Of a stretch of DNA of 64,000 nt, positions 54,200 through 63,700 are shown piece after piece (the first letter of the stretch is position 1; every line of letters starts with the position of its first letter). Under the pieces are notes generated by a model that was not told the origin of the DNA, did no database searches, and saw only the letters and a list, made by a program, of their open reading frames with translations. The position numbers and the translations under genes are program-made. Source of the stretch: Tatumella citrea (lineage in GTDB: Bacteria > Pseudomonadota > Gammaproteobacteria > Enterobacterales > Enterobacteriaceae); NCBI RefSeq assembly GCF_002163585.1, contig NZ_CP015579.1, forward strand, positions 2,480,001 to 2,544,000. The letters are read 5' to 3'.

Positions 54200-54988
54200 T
54201 CAGATGGAGTCTGTTTTCAGCTGTTTTTCAGGGCTGTATGCCATGTAATAAATCAGTGCCACAAAAATTGCGCCACCCACTGCATTGCCTAAGAATACGG
54301 CCACAAAATTCATCAGATATTCAGACCAGTTACCCTGACCGGCGAAAATAGCCGCAGGGATGATGAACATATTCGCCACCACGTGTTGGAAGCCAATCGC
54401 GACGAATGCCATCACCGGGAACCAGATGCCGATGATTTTGCCCACTACATCTTTACTCGCCATGCCCAGCCACACAGCCAGACAAACCAGCCAGTTACAG
54501 CCAATACCGGAAATAAATGCCTGCCCGAACGGAGCACTGGTTTTAGCCGCAGCCACGGCCAGGGTTTTCTTCAGAAATGCCCCTTCCGTCATACCAAGCA
54601 TATGTCCAAAGAACCAGGCAATCGCCAGACTGCCAATGAAATTGGCAATCGTGACCCAGAACCAGTTACGGGCCAGTGCCCCCCAACTGATCTGTTTTGA
54701 TAATGCAGCAATTGTCAGCACCATCATATTGCCGGTCAGTAGTTCTGCCCCTGCCAGGATAGTCAGAATAAGACCTAACGGGAACACCATCGCACCCAAC
54801 AGGCCGCCAAAAGAGCCCCAATCCGCAGGTAACTGTGCGATCACATGAAGATCGAGCAGAAAACCAATAGCGATAAAGGCACCGCCTAAAAAGCCGAGAA
54901 TAAGCAAATTTTGCAACGAGGAGTGGCTTTTATTGACTCCGGACTGGACAGCCAGCGCTGCTATTTCTTTGGGTGTGCTGAAAGACAT
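54200..54988 (-). CDS. Formate/nitrite transporter family channel
   Basis: The 262-residue membrane protein has six segments and the FNT family signatures: GGAFIAIGFLL, GAELLTGN (in the Omega-loop/TM3 region), the second-half repeat GIGCNWLVCLAVWLG and HVVANMFIIPAAIF. The FNT channels are pentamers that pass formate, nitrite or similar anions. The remembered match is to the FocA/NirC branch, but the anion is not certain. It is not next to pfl or nir genes here. Confidence 0.9.
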   Translation of the reverse strand: MSFSTPKEIAALAVQSGVNKSHSSLQNLLILGFLGGAFIAIGFLLDLHVIAQLPADWGSFGGLLGAMVFPLGLILTILAGAELLTGNMMVLTIAALSKQISWGALARNWFWVTIANFIGSLAIAWFFGHMLGMTEGAFLKKTLAVAAAKTSAPFGQAFISGIGCNWLVCLAVWLGMASKDVVGKIIGIWFPVMAFVAIGFQHVVANMFIIPAAIFAGQGNWSEYLMNFVAVFLGNAVGGAIFVALIYYMAYSPEKQLKTDSI

Positions 54989-55361
54989 AGTGACCTGATG
55001 ATAAATAAACCTGAAAACGGCTTAGGTTAAAAGAAAGTCATCATTATGATGGCTACGACATTGCCTGTATCCGGCTCTTTCGATCATAGCGGCTGGAGTT
55101 TAAACTGCCAACGTACGAATTACACTATTCTAACATTGGCAGCACGAAATCATTAGTCAGTTTGTAGGATGTTGAATTTAAATATAAAAATACGTTAGCC
55201 TTTTAACGCTTTTTTTACTTTAATTAAACCATAATTTTCCTTGCCTGGCACCTTATCTCCGCACACGCAGGCAAAGGTTGCCTGAAAGCGCAATGCTATG
55301 CTGATATATACTGTACAAACTGCAGTGAATTTTAACATTCAGCCAAAGGAACCGAGACCCT
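54989..55361. other. Divergent intergenic region, no gene seen
   Basis: This A/T-rich gap separates the FNT channel gene from yghU. A small dyad CATCAT-T-ATGATG lies at 55039-55051 and a short stem CGTTA/TAACG with a T7 run at about 55193-55216. No coding frame was found. Confidence 0.4.
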
Positions 55362-56147
55362 ATGAGTACCTCCTATACCCCACCAGAAGTATGGACCGCC
55401 CCTGAGTCTGTCGGCGGCAGGTTTGGCAGCATCAACCGGCCTGATTCCGGAGCGCGACATCAGCAGGATCTGCCGGTCGGCGAGCACCCTTTCCAGTTGT
55501 ACTCGCTGGGCACGCCGAACGGTGTGAAAGTAAGTATTATGCTTGAAGAGCTGCTGGAGAAAGGTCTGGAAGGCGCCCGGTATGACGCTCATCTGATCAA
55601 AATTATGGAAGGCGATCAGTTTGGTTCCGGGTTTGTTTCAGTCAATCCAAACTCAAAAATTCCTGCGCTGGTAGACCACAGTGGTGTAGAACCGGTGAAT
55701 GTGTTTGAATCCGGTGCCATTTTGCTCTATCTGGCTGAAAAATTTGATAGTTTTATCCCTAACACCAACGCAGAGCGTGCAGCCTGCTTCTCCTGGCTGT
55801 TCTGGCAAATGGGCAGTGCCCCATTCCTCGGCGGCGGTTTTGGCCATTTCTATGCTTATGCGCCAGAGAAACTGGAATATCCGATTAACCGCTTTGCGAT
55901 GGAAGCAAAACGCCAGCTGGATGTTCTGGATAAACAACTGGCGAAAAATACCTATATTGCCGGGGAAGAATACACCATCGCCGACATGGCTATCTGGCCA
56001 TGGTATGGCGTTCTGGTACAGGGTGGCTTATATGGTGATGCCGCTAAATTCCTTGATACGGCTTCCTATACTCATCTGAACCGCTGGGCCGACCTGATTA
56101 GCCAGCGCGAGGCGGTTAAAAGAGGCCGTCTGGTACTGAAAAAATAA
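55362..56147 (+). CDS. yghU: Glutathione S-transferase YghU (disulfide-bond oxidoreductase type)
   Basis: The 261-residue protein matches E. coli YghU from the N-terminus: YTPPEVWTAPESVGG, NRPDSGARHQQDLPVGEHP, FQLYSLGTPNGVKVSIMLEELL, VNPNSKIPALVDH, AAPFLGGGFGHFY-type SAPFLGGGFGHFYAYAP and TIADMAIWPWYG. These proteins bind two glutathione molecules and reduce disulfides such as 2-hydroxyethyl disulfide. The E. coli protein is about 27 residues longer at its C-terminus, and that tail is absent here. The gene stands alone with a good terminator. Confidence 0.93.
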   Translation: MSTSYTPPEVWTAPESVGGRFGSINRPDSGARHQQDLPVGEHPFQLYSLGTPNGVKVSIMLEELLEKGLEGARYDAHLIKIMEGDQFGSGFVSVNPNSKIPALVDHSGVEPVNVFESGAILLYLAEKFDSFIPNTNAERAACFSWLFWQMGSAPFLGGGFGHFYAYAPEKLEYPINRFAMEAKRQLDVLDKQLAKNTYIAGEEYTIADMAIWPWYGVLVQGGLYGDAAKFLDTASYTHLNRWADLISQREAVKRGRLVLKK

Positions 56148-56155
56148 CCCGTAAC

Positions 56156-56190
56156 GCAGAACAGTCCGGAGTGGCTGTTCTGCTTGTTGT
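56156..56190 (+). terminator. Intrinsic terminator of yghU
   Basis: GCAGAACAG (56156-56164) and CTGTTCTGC (56175-56183) form a perfect 9-bp stem with a 10-nt loop, followed by TTGTTGTTT, 8 nt after the yghU stop. Confidence 0.8.
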
Positions 56191-56288
56191 TTCAGTGAAA
56201 TGCTATCGTAGTTTGTTGCCCGCCCGTCTGTTCGATACCCTTGCTTTAAGACTATACTGACGAAGCCCCTTCCCTAAGAAACGGACTT

Positions 56289-57029
56289 ATGAAAGATTAC
56301 TCTGCATTGTTGGTCAGACTGGAGCAACAACTGGCCGTCAACGATAAAACGCCGCTCTATCAACGGTTTGCCCGGATAATTAAACAGGCTTTGCGTCAGG
56401 GCGATTTGCAGCAGGATGACTTCTTACCGAGTGAACGTGAATTCAGCCAGCGATTAAATATTTCGAGGATCACCGTCAGGAAAGCACTGACCTTACTGGA
56501 ACAGGAAGGTATTATCTGGCGTTCGCGCGGCTACGGTACTCAGATTCGCAGTCAGCTGGAATATTCTTTACAGGAACCACAGGGGTTATCACAGCAGGCG
56601 GTTCTTCTTGGAAAACAACCCGACACTGAGTGGATTAATAAGAGCGCAATTGCCTGCCCTGCTGATATTGCCCGTCAGTTGCAGGTTCCGGTAAATAGCC
56701 AGGTGTTTTTATTCAAACGTATCCGTTATGTCGATAAACAAGCCGTCTCACTTGATGAATCCTACATTCCAGCTGAGCTCATCGATAATCCTGACGATAT
56801 CGGCATTTCACTGTACGACTATTTGCGGTCACACGGTATTTTCCCTGCAAAAACGCAGAGCAGGGTGACAACCCGGATGCCTGATGCCGCACTCCAACAA
56901 CAAATTACACTGTCCGCGGCCATTCCAGTGTTAGTGATAAAACAATTAGCGCTTAACGCCGACGGTCAGCCTGTCGAGTACAGCATCAGTTATTGCCGTG
57001 GCGATATGTATGCATTTATCACCGGTTAA
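56289..57029 (+). CDS. yegW: GntR family regulator (HutC/UTRA type)
   Basis: This 246-residue protein has an N-terminal GntR winged HTH (TPLYQRFARIIKQAL, FLPSEREFSQRLNISRITVRKALTLLE, YGTQI) and a C-terminal UTRA ligand domain (FLFKRIRYVDKQAVSLDESYIP, and VLVIKQLALNADGQPVEYSISYCRGD split across the last strands). Its length and its position convergent with yegV match E. coli YegW. The stop overlaps the yegV stop by 4 nt. It probably controls yegTUV; the effector is unknown. Confidence 0.88.
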   Translation: MKDYSALLVRLEQQLAVNDKTPLYQRFARIIKQALRQGDLQQDDFLPSEREFSQRLNISRITVRKALTLLEQEGIIWRSRGYGTQIRSQLEYSLQEPQGLSQQAVLLGKQPDTEWINKSAIACPADIARQLQVPVNSQVFLFKRIRYVDKQAVSLDESYIPAELIDNPDDIGISLYDYLRSHGIFPAKTQSRVTTRMPDAALQQQITLSAAIPVLVIKQLALNADGQPVEYSISYCRGDMYAFITG

Positions 57030-57994
57030 TTGCGGGTGATAAATTCATTCAGTTGTCTGAGCGTAGGCGCACAATCACCACCGCGCTGTGACACGACATA
57101 GGCGGCAACCCGGTTCGCCAGACTGACAGCATCACATAATGCCCAACCGCAACAGAGCCCGGCCAGCATAGCTCCCGCATGGCTGTCTCCTGCTCCGATA
57201 GTATCTACGACATCAACCTGTGCCGCCGGTATCCAGCCCCGCTGATCATCAGAACAATACCCTGCCCCTTCCTGATCCAGCCTGAGAATAAGCGTACCGG
57301 CAACCTCTTGCTGCCAGTAGTCCATCAGGGCTGCGGGGGTATATTTTTTGTCATTCAGATGCAGCTGTTGCCATAATAGTATGGCCTCCTGACGATTCAC
57401 TGTAATCACCGGATGTAACGCCATAATACGCCGGAAGTGATCATGGCTGATATCTGCAAGCCCCGGACCAAAATCGACGAAGATCCGTTGCTTAATTTGC
57501 CTTTGCTCCAGCCAGCGAATAAGAGTTTCCCCCGCAGCATGGATGAGCTGGTACCCGGATAAATAGATCCAGCAGTCCTCTGCCACAGTAAGTGCATTCA
57601 GTATTTCAGGTGTCCAGCGATTTTCGACACCCGCCACTGACATAAAAGTACGTTCACCATCTGGTTCAACCATCGCCAGACTCCAGCCATTATCCGCAGC
57701 GGGAATCTCAATTGCAGTTTTAATACCATACTGCTGAAGCCTCTGGCGGATGACAGAGGCCCAGACGCCCTCTCCAACCGGCAACGCATTAACAGCTAAG
57801 ATGCCCAGGCGGTGTAAAGCCAGTGCCACATTCAGGGCACAACCTCCGGCAGTGACAGATTGTTGAGTCAACGCCAAATCGCCGCCTCGTTGTGGCAATG
57901 CCGGCACACTGGCAATAACATCAACCACAGCGGCTCCGATAATGCACACCGGATGTTGCTGAACTAACGGCGGGGTCACTATTCCGTCAGCCAT
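57026..57994 (-). CDS. yegV: PfkB-family carbohydrate kinase
   Basis: The 322-residue ribokinase-family protein has VCIIGAAVVDVIASVP, GGDLALTQQSVTAGGCALNVALAL (in segments) and the C-terminal signature VDTIGAGDSHAGAML with the catalytic Asp. It phosphorylates a sugar or nucleoside-derived sugar. Length, order and neighbours match E. coli YegV. The start overlaps the yegU stop by 8 nt, indicating translational coupling, with GAGGTGA as the Shine-Dalgarno. Confidence 0.92.
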   Translation of the reverse strand: MADGIVTPPLVQQHPVCIIGAAVVDVIASVPALPQRGGDLALTQQSVTAGGCALNVALALHRLGILAVNALPVGEGVWASVIRQRLQQYGIKTAIEIPAADNGWSLAMVEPDGERTFMSVAGVENRWTPEILNALTVAEDCWIYLSGYQLIHAAGETLIRWLEQRQIKQRIFVDFGPGLADISHDHFRRIMALHPVITVNRQEAILLWQQLHLNDKKYTPAALMDYWQQEVAGTLILRLDQEGAGYCSDDQRGWIPAAQVDVVDTIGAGDSHAGAMLAGLCCGWALCDAVSLANRVAAYVVSQRGGDCAPTLRQLNEFITRN

Positions 57995-59006
57995 TGTTCA
58001 CCTCAAAAGCGCATCTCAGCCGGTAAAATTCACGACTGTAATGCGCAAAATCCAGCTGATTTACCTGATCAAGCTCAGATTTCAGCTGAGGGTCAACACT
58101 GTCTATTCCCTGTAATGCACCGCATATTGCCACAGCCATTGCACCGATAGTGTCGGTGTCACCGCCGAGATTAGCACAAAGGACCGCGCATCGGTTTGGA
58201 CAGGTATTGGCAAGAGTAACCATTGCAATCGCTGCCGGGACTGACTCAATGGTGCTGGTTCCGGCGCCTACCAACTGGTAAATCTGTTCCATCGCACTTT
58301 CAACCCCGATGGATTGTTGCACTGTCTTCAAAGCCAGCTCGATTCTTGCAGCCATTGACGGACTAAATGTGGTAACACGGTCAAGCTGAGCCAGGTTTGC
58401 CACTGCGGGTAACTGATCACAAATAGCTTCCCAGCTAACCCCCTCAATCGCCAGTGACACCGCATAGGCAATTACCGTTGCTCCGGCAACAGCCACATCC
58501 GATTTATGCGTCGGGCTGGAAGCCAGTTTCACCTGCTCAATAAAATGGTACACATTGCCTGGCGGCAGCAGACAGCCCAACGGTGATATCCGCATCGCCG
58601 CGCCATTAGTCAACCCGTTATTCTCCAGTTCACTCACTGGTTTACCCTGCTTTAACGCATTCAGGGCAATTTTTGAGGTCGGACCCAGCACGTTTTTATT
58701 GAAAGCATCAAAATCTTCGGCCCAACGCAGAATATTCCGGCCAATCACTTCAGGGACAATAGCGCCCTGACACTCGATAATCGCGTCGGCAAGTGCCAGA
58801 GCCATCGAAGTATCGTCGGTGAATTCACCACGCCCAAAATAACAGGCTGCATTATTCTCTGCGGGGCCCGGCAGGAATTTATCTATCCAGCCAAAGTACT
58901 CTTTTACCCTGCTGCGAGGCCATAATTCTGAAGGCATGCCCATCGCATCCCCCAAGGCCTGTCCGTAAAATGCTCCCAGAATTCGTTGCTCACGACTTGC
59001 AGACAT
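57987..59006 (-). CDS. yegU: ADP-ribosylglycohydrolase family protein
   Basis: The 339-residue protein has the ADP-ribosyl-glycohydrolase fold markers: ILGAFYGQALGDAMGMPSE near the N-terminus, the dinuclear Mg site FTDDTSMALALADAI with its acidic cluster, and NLGGDTDTIGAMAVAICGA late. It probably cleaves an N- or O-glycosidic bond to ribose. It lies between the yegT-like transporter and the yegV-like kinase, as in E. coli, so it may release the sugar that YegV phosphorylates. That coupling is inference. Confidence 0.92.
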   Translation of the reverse strand: MSASREQRILGAFYGQALGDAMGMPSELWPRSRVKEYFGWIDKFLPGPAENNAACYFGRGEFTDDTSMALALADAIIECQGAIVPEVIGRNILRWAEDFDAFNKNVLGPTSKIALNALKQGKPVSELENNGLTNGAAMRISPLGCLLPPGNVYHFIEQVKLASSPTHKSDVAVAGATVIAYAVSLAIEGVSWEAICDQLPAVANLAQLDRVTTFSPSMAARIELALKTVQQSIGVESAMEQIYQLVGAGTSTIESVPAAIAMVTLANTCPNRCAVLCANLGGDTDTIGAMAVAICGALQGIDSVDPQLKSELDQVNQLDFAHYSREFYRLRCAFEVNNG

Positions 59007-59085
59007 GTTTTATCCTTACCCTGTGATTATTCAAAAACCGGCAGTAAAAATTTCTTTTACTGCCATCACCTATACTGCCATCACG

Positions 59086-60354
59086 CTAGCTGTTCTCACC
59101 GGCAGGCAATGTACTGCCAGCGGCAGACGTTGCTGATTGTTTTCCGTCACGGAAAAACAACATAAATACGGCAGTAATGACAACTATCATCAGACAGCCA
59201 AACAACCACATCCCTGACCAGTTAAATGTCATGCCATGTTGTGGCGTCTTATAGGCAAACAGCTCCTGCATCAGATAGCCGCCTAAACGATATCCCAGTA
59301 AGCTACCAATACCCTGGCAGGCCAGCGTTATCAGGCCCTGCGCTGCATTACGCATTGCCACCGGGGCTTTGTTATCGACATAGATATAGGCGGTGACAAA
59401 GTAAAAATCATAACTGACACCGTGCAGTAAAATACCCATAAACAACAAAGCAATAGCAAAACTATTCTGATCACCGCCAAAGACGAAGAACAGGTATCGT
59501 ATCGCGGCTGTCACCAGCCCCAGCAACAGCACCTTACCGATGCCAAAGCGTCTGATAAAAAATGGCATCGCCAGTAATCCAAAGATCTCAGAGAGCTGTC
59601 CCAGTGTCATCCAGCCAGTTGCGTGGGCCAGCCCGGCTTCAGTCAGAAATCCTTCGGCAAAGATGTAATAAAACGCCAGTGGCATGCTGAAAAGGAAGGA
59701 GCAGATGAAAAACACCAAAAAGCTACGATCTTTCAGTAATCTGAGGGCATCAATGCCCATAGCCTCACGCAAACTAAATTTGCCACTGCTTTTCGGTTCG
59801 GTCGCAGGTAATACCAGTGCAAACAGGCCTAACAACAGAGAACTGATGCCAGTAATTAACAGCGGAATGTTTGTCGATGAAATATCACCATAACCCAACA
59901 TCGAGGGCAGAAAACCACAGACGATGCCTGAGGCTATCCAGCCAAGTGTTCCCATAACCCGAATGCGTGGGAAGTCTGTGTCAACGCGATTAACGTGGCT
60001 AAACGCGATGCTGTTTGTCAGCGCAATGGTCGGCATATAGGTTAATGCGTAGAGCAGCAACAATGGAAAAAATGAAGAAAAATGAGTCTGTTGCGCTGCC
60101 AGATACATCAGTATCGCACCGGCAATGCATAGAAATGACAATACTTTCTGCGCCTGAAAAAAGCGATCACACAATGCACCAGCTATCACTGGTGAAATAA
60201 TCGCTGCTATCGAGGTGCAGGCATAACACCAGGCAATTTGCACAGGAGTGAACCCGTGACTGCTCAGAAAAGCCCATAACGGAACGAACCAGGCTCCCCA
60301 GATAAACCATTCCAGAAACATCATGACTGATAACTTAGGAATTTTACTTTGCAT
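59086..60354 (-). CDS. yegT: Nucleoside:H+ symporter family transporter
   Basis: This 422-residue MFS protein of the NupG/XapB type has LSVMMFLEWFIWGAWFVPLW at its start, SPVIAGALCDRFFQAQKVL and PRIRVMGTLGWIASG in the first half, and LLHGVSYDFYFVTAYIYVDNKAP in the second. Its length and gene order match E. coli YegT. ATG 60354 with GGGGAG upstream is preferred to the frame from 60480, whose extra 42 residues are not family-like. It is the first gene of the yegTUV operon and imports the presumed nucleoside substrate. Confidence 0.92.
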   Translation of the reverse strand: MQSKIPKLSVMMFLEWFIWGAWFVPLWAFLSSHGFTPVQIAWCYACTSIAAIISPVIAGALCDRFFQAQKVLSFLCIAGAILMYLAAQQTHFSSFFPLLLLYALTYMPTIALTNSIAFSHVNRVDTDFPRIRVMGTLGWIASGIVCGFLPSMLGYGDISSTNIPLLITGISSLLLGLFALVLPATEPKSSGKFSLREAMGIDALRLLKDRSFLVFFICSFLFSMPLAFYYIFAEGFLTEAGLAHATGWMTLGQLSEIFGLLAMPFFIRRFGIGKVLLLGLVTAAIRYLFFVFGGDQNSFAIALLFMGILLHGVSYDFYFVTAYIYVDNKAPVAMRNAAQGLITLACQGIGSLLGYRLGGYLMQELFAYKTPQHGMTFNWSGMWLFGCLMIVVITAVFMLFFRDGKQSATSAAGSTLPAGENS

Positions 60355-60647
60355 CACATTACTCCCCTGCTGTTGGTGAATGTCCAACCGGTTACCGGAT
60401 GCAATCTTTATAAAACCAATGTAATACCTTAGCAATACCATTAGAACATAAAACAAATTTAATCGGGATAAAAAATACACTGACAGTCATATGAAACAAT
60501 AAACCTCCAGTTAGCAGCAATAAAAACCAATAATTGAAATATTTATAGTGATATGTAGATTTAATCTAACAATGACAGGATTTTACTCTGAGCAAAGGTT
60601 GCGAATCTGCGGGCAGCAGTAAACCCACAGTTGTAAACCGTGTGACA

Positions 60648-60677
60648 AAAGGATGAGCATTGTTGATGGCATCCTTT
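60648..60677 (-). terminator. Terminator candidate after the molybdenum dehydrogenase-cytochrome fusion
   Basis: AAAGGATG (60648-60655) and CATCCTTT (60670-60677) form a perfect 8-bp stem. On the minus strand the second arm ends CCTTTTGTC, giving a short U-run. It lies 60 bp beyond the stop of the leftward gene. Confidence 0.5.
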
Positions 60678-60736
60678 ATTCAGGAATCTGCAGCACCCGC
60701 TATTCATCAACTGAAAAGCGGACGCTGCTTAGCGAA

Positions 60737-63700
60737 TCAATGACTGCCTGGATTGGCACGCACTTTGGCGACACGGGCGGGTAAATCTTCCCAGGCTGGC
60801 TCATTACTGGCATATCGCTGGCGAAGGAATGCGGCAATATCAGCAATTTGTTTATCGCTCATATTGCCGGCAAAACCCGGCATATAGCCCAGTCCGTCGG
60901 TAGCGGGTTTATCAATACCCTGCAATATAACCTGTAAAAGATTATCAGGCTGACTACTGAAAACACTGCTGCTTTTCGACAAATCCGGACTGACACCAAA
61001 CAACTTTGGCCCTCCCTGTGCAGCACTGTGACAAGCCACACAGGCACCGTTAAACAGGCGCTCTCCGGCAATCGCATTACCGGTAGAAAATGCGACAGCA
61101 GAGGTAGCACTGGCTGGCTGCGGGCGTGGTGAAGTCTGGCCATTGATATTGCTGAGATAATGGGCCATCGCACGGAGATCACTCTCAGGTAAGGTCGCCA
61201 GATGGCTGACTACCGGTCCCATAGGTCCTGCAGCAATACCATGACCGGCGTCATGCCCGGTACTCAGATACCGGTAGAGGCTTTCTTCAGTCCAGGGTAC
61301 CGCCGCCTGACTCAGTTGGTTCAGTGCCGGGGCTTCCCAGCCATCGACCCAGCCACCCGATAAGGCACTGGCACCCGATTTTTCGGCCCCTAACAGATTC
61401 CTTGGTGAATGGCAGGCACCACAGTGACCAGCCCCTTCGACCAGATAAGCTCCGCGGTTCCACCCGGCACTTTGCGTTGTATCCTGCTGATATTCCCCAC
61501 GACCCAGGAACATCGCATTCCAGCCAGCCATCAGTGGCCGGAAGCTAAACGGAAAACGCATTTCATTAGGCGGCGGTGTTTGTTTAACCGCCGGCCGGGA
61601 CATTAACCAGGCATAGAGCGCCTGCATATCCCCATCACTGATTTTACGAAATGATGTATAAGGAAAGGCCGGATACAAATGATGCCCGTCGCGGCTAATT
61701 CCCTCCCGCATCGCTCTTTCAAAGGCAGTATATGACCAGTTACCAATCCCGGTATCGGGATCTGGGGTGATATTCGTAGAATAGAGCGCACCGAACGGCG
61801 TATCCATCCTTAATCCACCAGCATTAACCGCACCTTCTGAAGCCGTATGGCAAACAGCACAATCTCCGGCAGCGGCGACCTGACGCCCACGCTCAAGCGT
61901 CGCCTCTGACCAGGTGCCCGCAGACGGCGTTTCAACCGGGGCAATAGCCATTCGCCACGGCATTGCGTTAATCGCCAGGCCAACCGCTGCCCCGGCCAGT
62001 CCGGTAACTCCTCCAAACAGCCATTTCCGGCGGGTATTTTTTAACGGCGCTTTCGCCGGAGGGGCAATTTGCGGCTGAGGATCGGGGCCGTTTAGAGCTT
62101 CACGCAGCCGATCCGATGTGATCGGTAATTCCCGAAAACGGATGCCGGTGGCATCAAACACCGCATTGGCGATAGCTGCTGCACTGGGTACAGAAGCTGA
62201 CTCACCGGCACCCAGCGGAGGATCGTAAGGCCTGGGCATCATCAGTACATCTACGTCCGGCACTTCCGGAAAAGTAAGTACCGGATAGGCTCCCCACTCT
62301 TTTGCCGCAATCGTGGAATTTTCAAACGTCAGAGTTTCTTTTAAGGCCCGGCTTGTCGACTGGATAACATTACCGTGGATCTGGTGCTGAACCCCGGCCG
62401 GGTTAACCATCATTCCGGCATCATGACCTACCGTAATCCGGGTAACCGCAATCTCACCGGATTTTTTATCGATAGCAACATCCGCCACCCATGCGGCCCA
62501 GGCGGCTCCAAATCCGGGGAATTTACTGTGAATATAACGCGCATAAGCAAATCCGCGTCCACGAAGAATGCCATTTTCATCCGGTACAATCGCTGTGCCG
62601 GTGGCTTTCGGCTGCCATCCGGCACGCCCGGCTGTGGCCTTCATCAGTTCGGCGGCTCGTTCATCCTTAATGTATCTCAGACGATATTCAACCGGGTCTA
62701 CCCCGGCGGCTTTTGCCAGTTCGTCCATGTAGGATTCATGGGCAAAAGTATTTGGCAGTGCAGATACCCCGCGCATCCACGATGCACGAATTAGTGGCGC
62801 CATATCCTCAATAGTTATCCGCATATGCTTATAGTCATACGGGGGTATTGAGGTTCGGTCCCCCATTTCATAAGCCAGGGCCACCGGGTCGACACGTCCG
62901 GTCAGTAACAGCGCCAGCGTGGGAGAGCCGTTTGACGGGTAGGAGGTTTTGAAGTCGTAGACCAGCGGATGGCCGTTTTCATCCAGTCCGCCGTCTACCT
63001 CCATTAATTGCGCAGTACCTTTCGGTTCCCAAAGATGTTCCTGCTGCCGGGTCAGTTGCACTCTGACCGGACGCCCGACGGCCCGTGATAGTAATACCGC
63101 ATCTGCCGCGACATCATCAGCACAGTTACGTCCGTAGCAGCCCGCCGCCTCCATACGATTAATTTCAATCAGCGACTCTTCACACTCCAGCAGCCAGGCA
63201 ATATCTGCCTGTAACACATGAGGGTTCTGGGTCCCGGACCAGACACTGATAAGGTCCGGGGAATAATCGGCAACCGCACAGGAAGGCCCGATAGAGCCAT
63301 GCAACTGATAGGGCCAAAGATAACGACGGGTCAGCCGACGGTCAGCCGAAGCAAGTGCGGCATCTACCTCACCGGTATCATGAACCACCCGCGAGGTTCG
63401 GGGATTATCACGGATAGCCTGTTCGACATCACTCATATCCGGAATAGCTTGCTGCCACTGCTTCCAGCGGATTTTCAGACTGTACATCGCTTGTTCAGCC
63501 TGATCTTCACGTTCAGCCACCACCCCGACAAAATCAGCTATCCGTACCACTGAAATCAGCCCTTCGATGTGTGCAACTGAAGATTCATCAATATCGATTA
63601 GCGACTGTCCGACAAATGCCCCACTGTCAAAACCGGCATACGGCGGCCGGATGACCCTGCCATGCAGCATGCCGGGCACACGCATATCCTGCACCCAGGT

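Noticed and set aside
55311..55326. Possible LexA (SOS) box upstream of yghU
   Set aside because: CTGT is followed by CAGT rather than ACAG at the right spacing, so the consensus CTGT-N8-ACAG is not met.
60420..60455. Repeated GGTATT elements upstream of yegT as a YegW operator
   Set aside because: They are direct repeats of only six bases without a clear dyad, so they do not support a GntR-type operator call.
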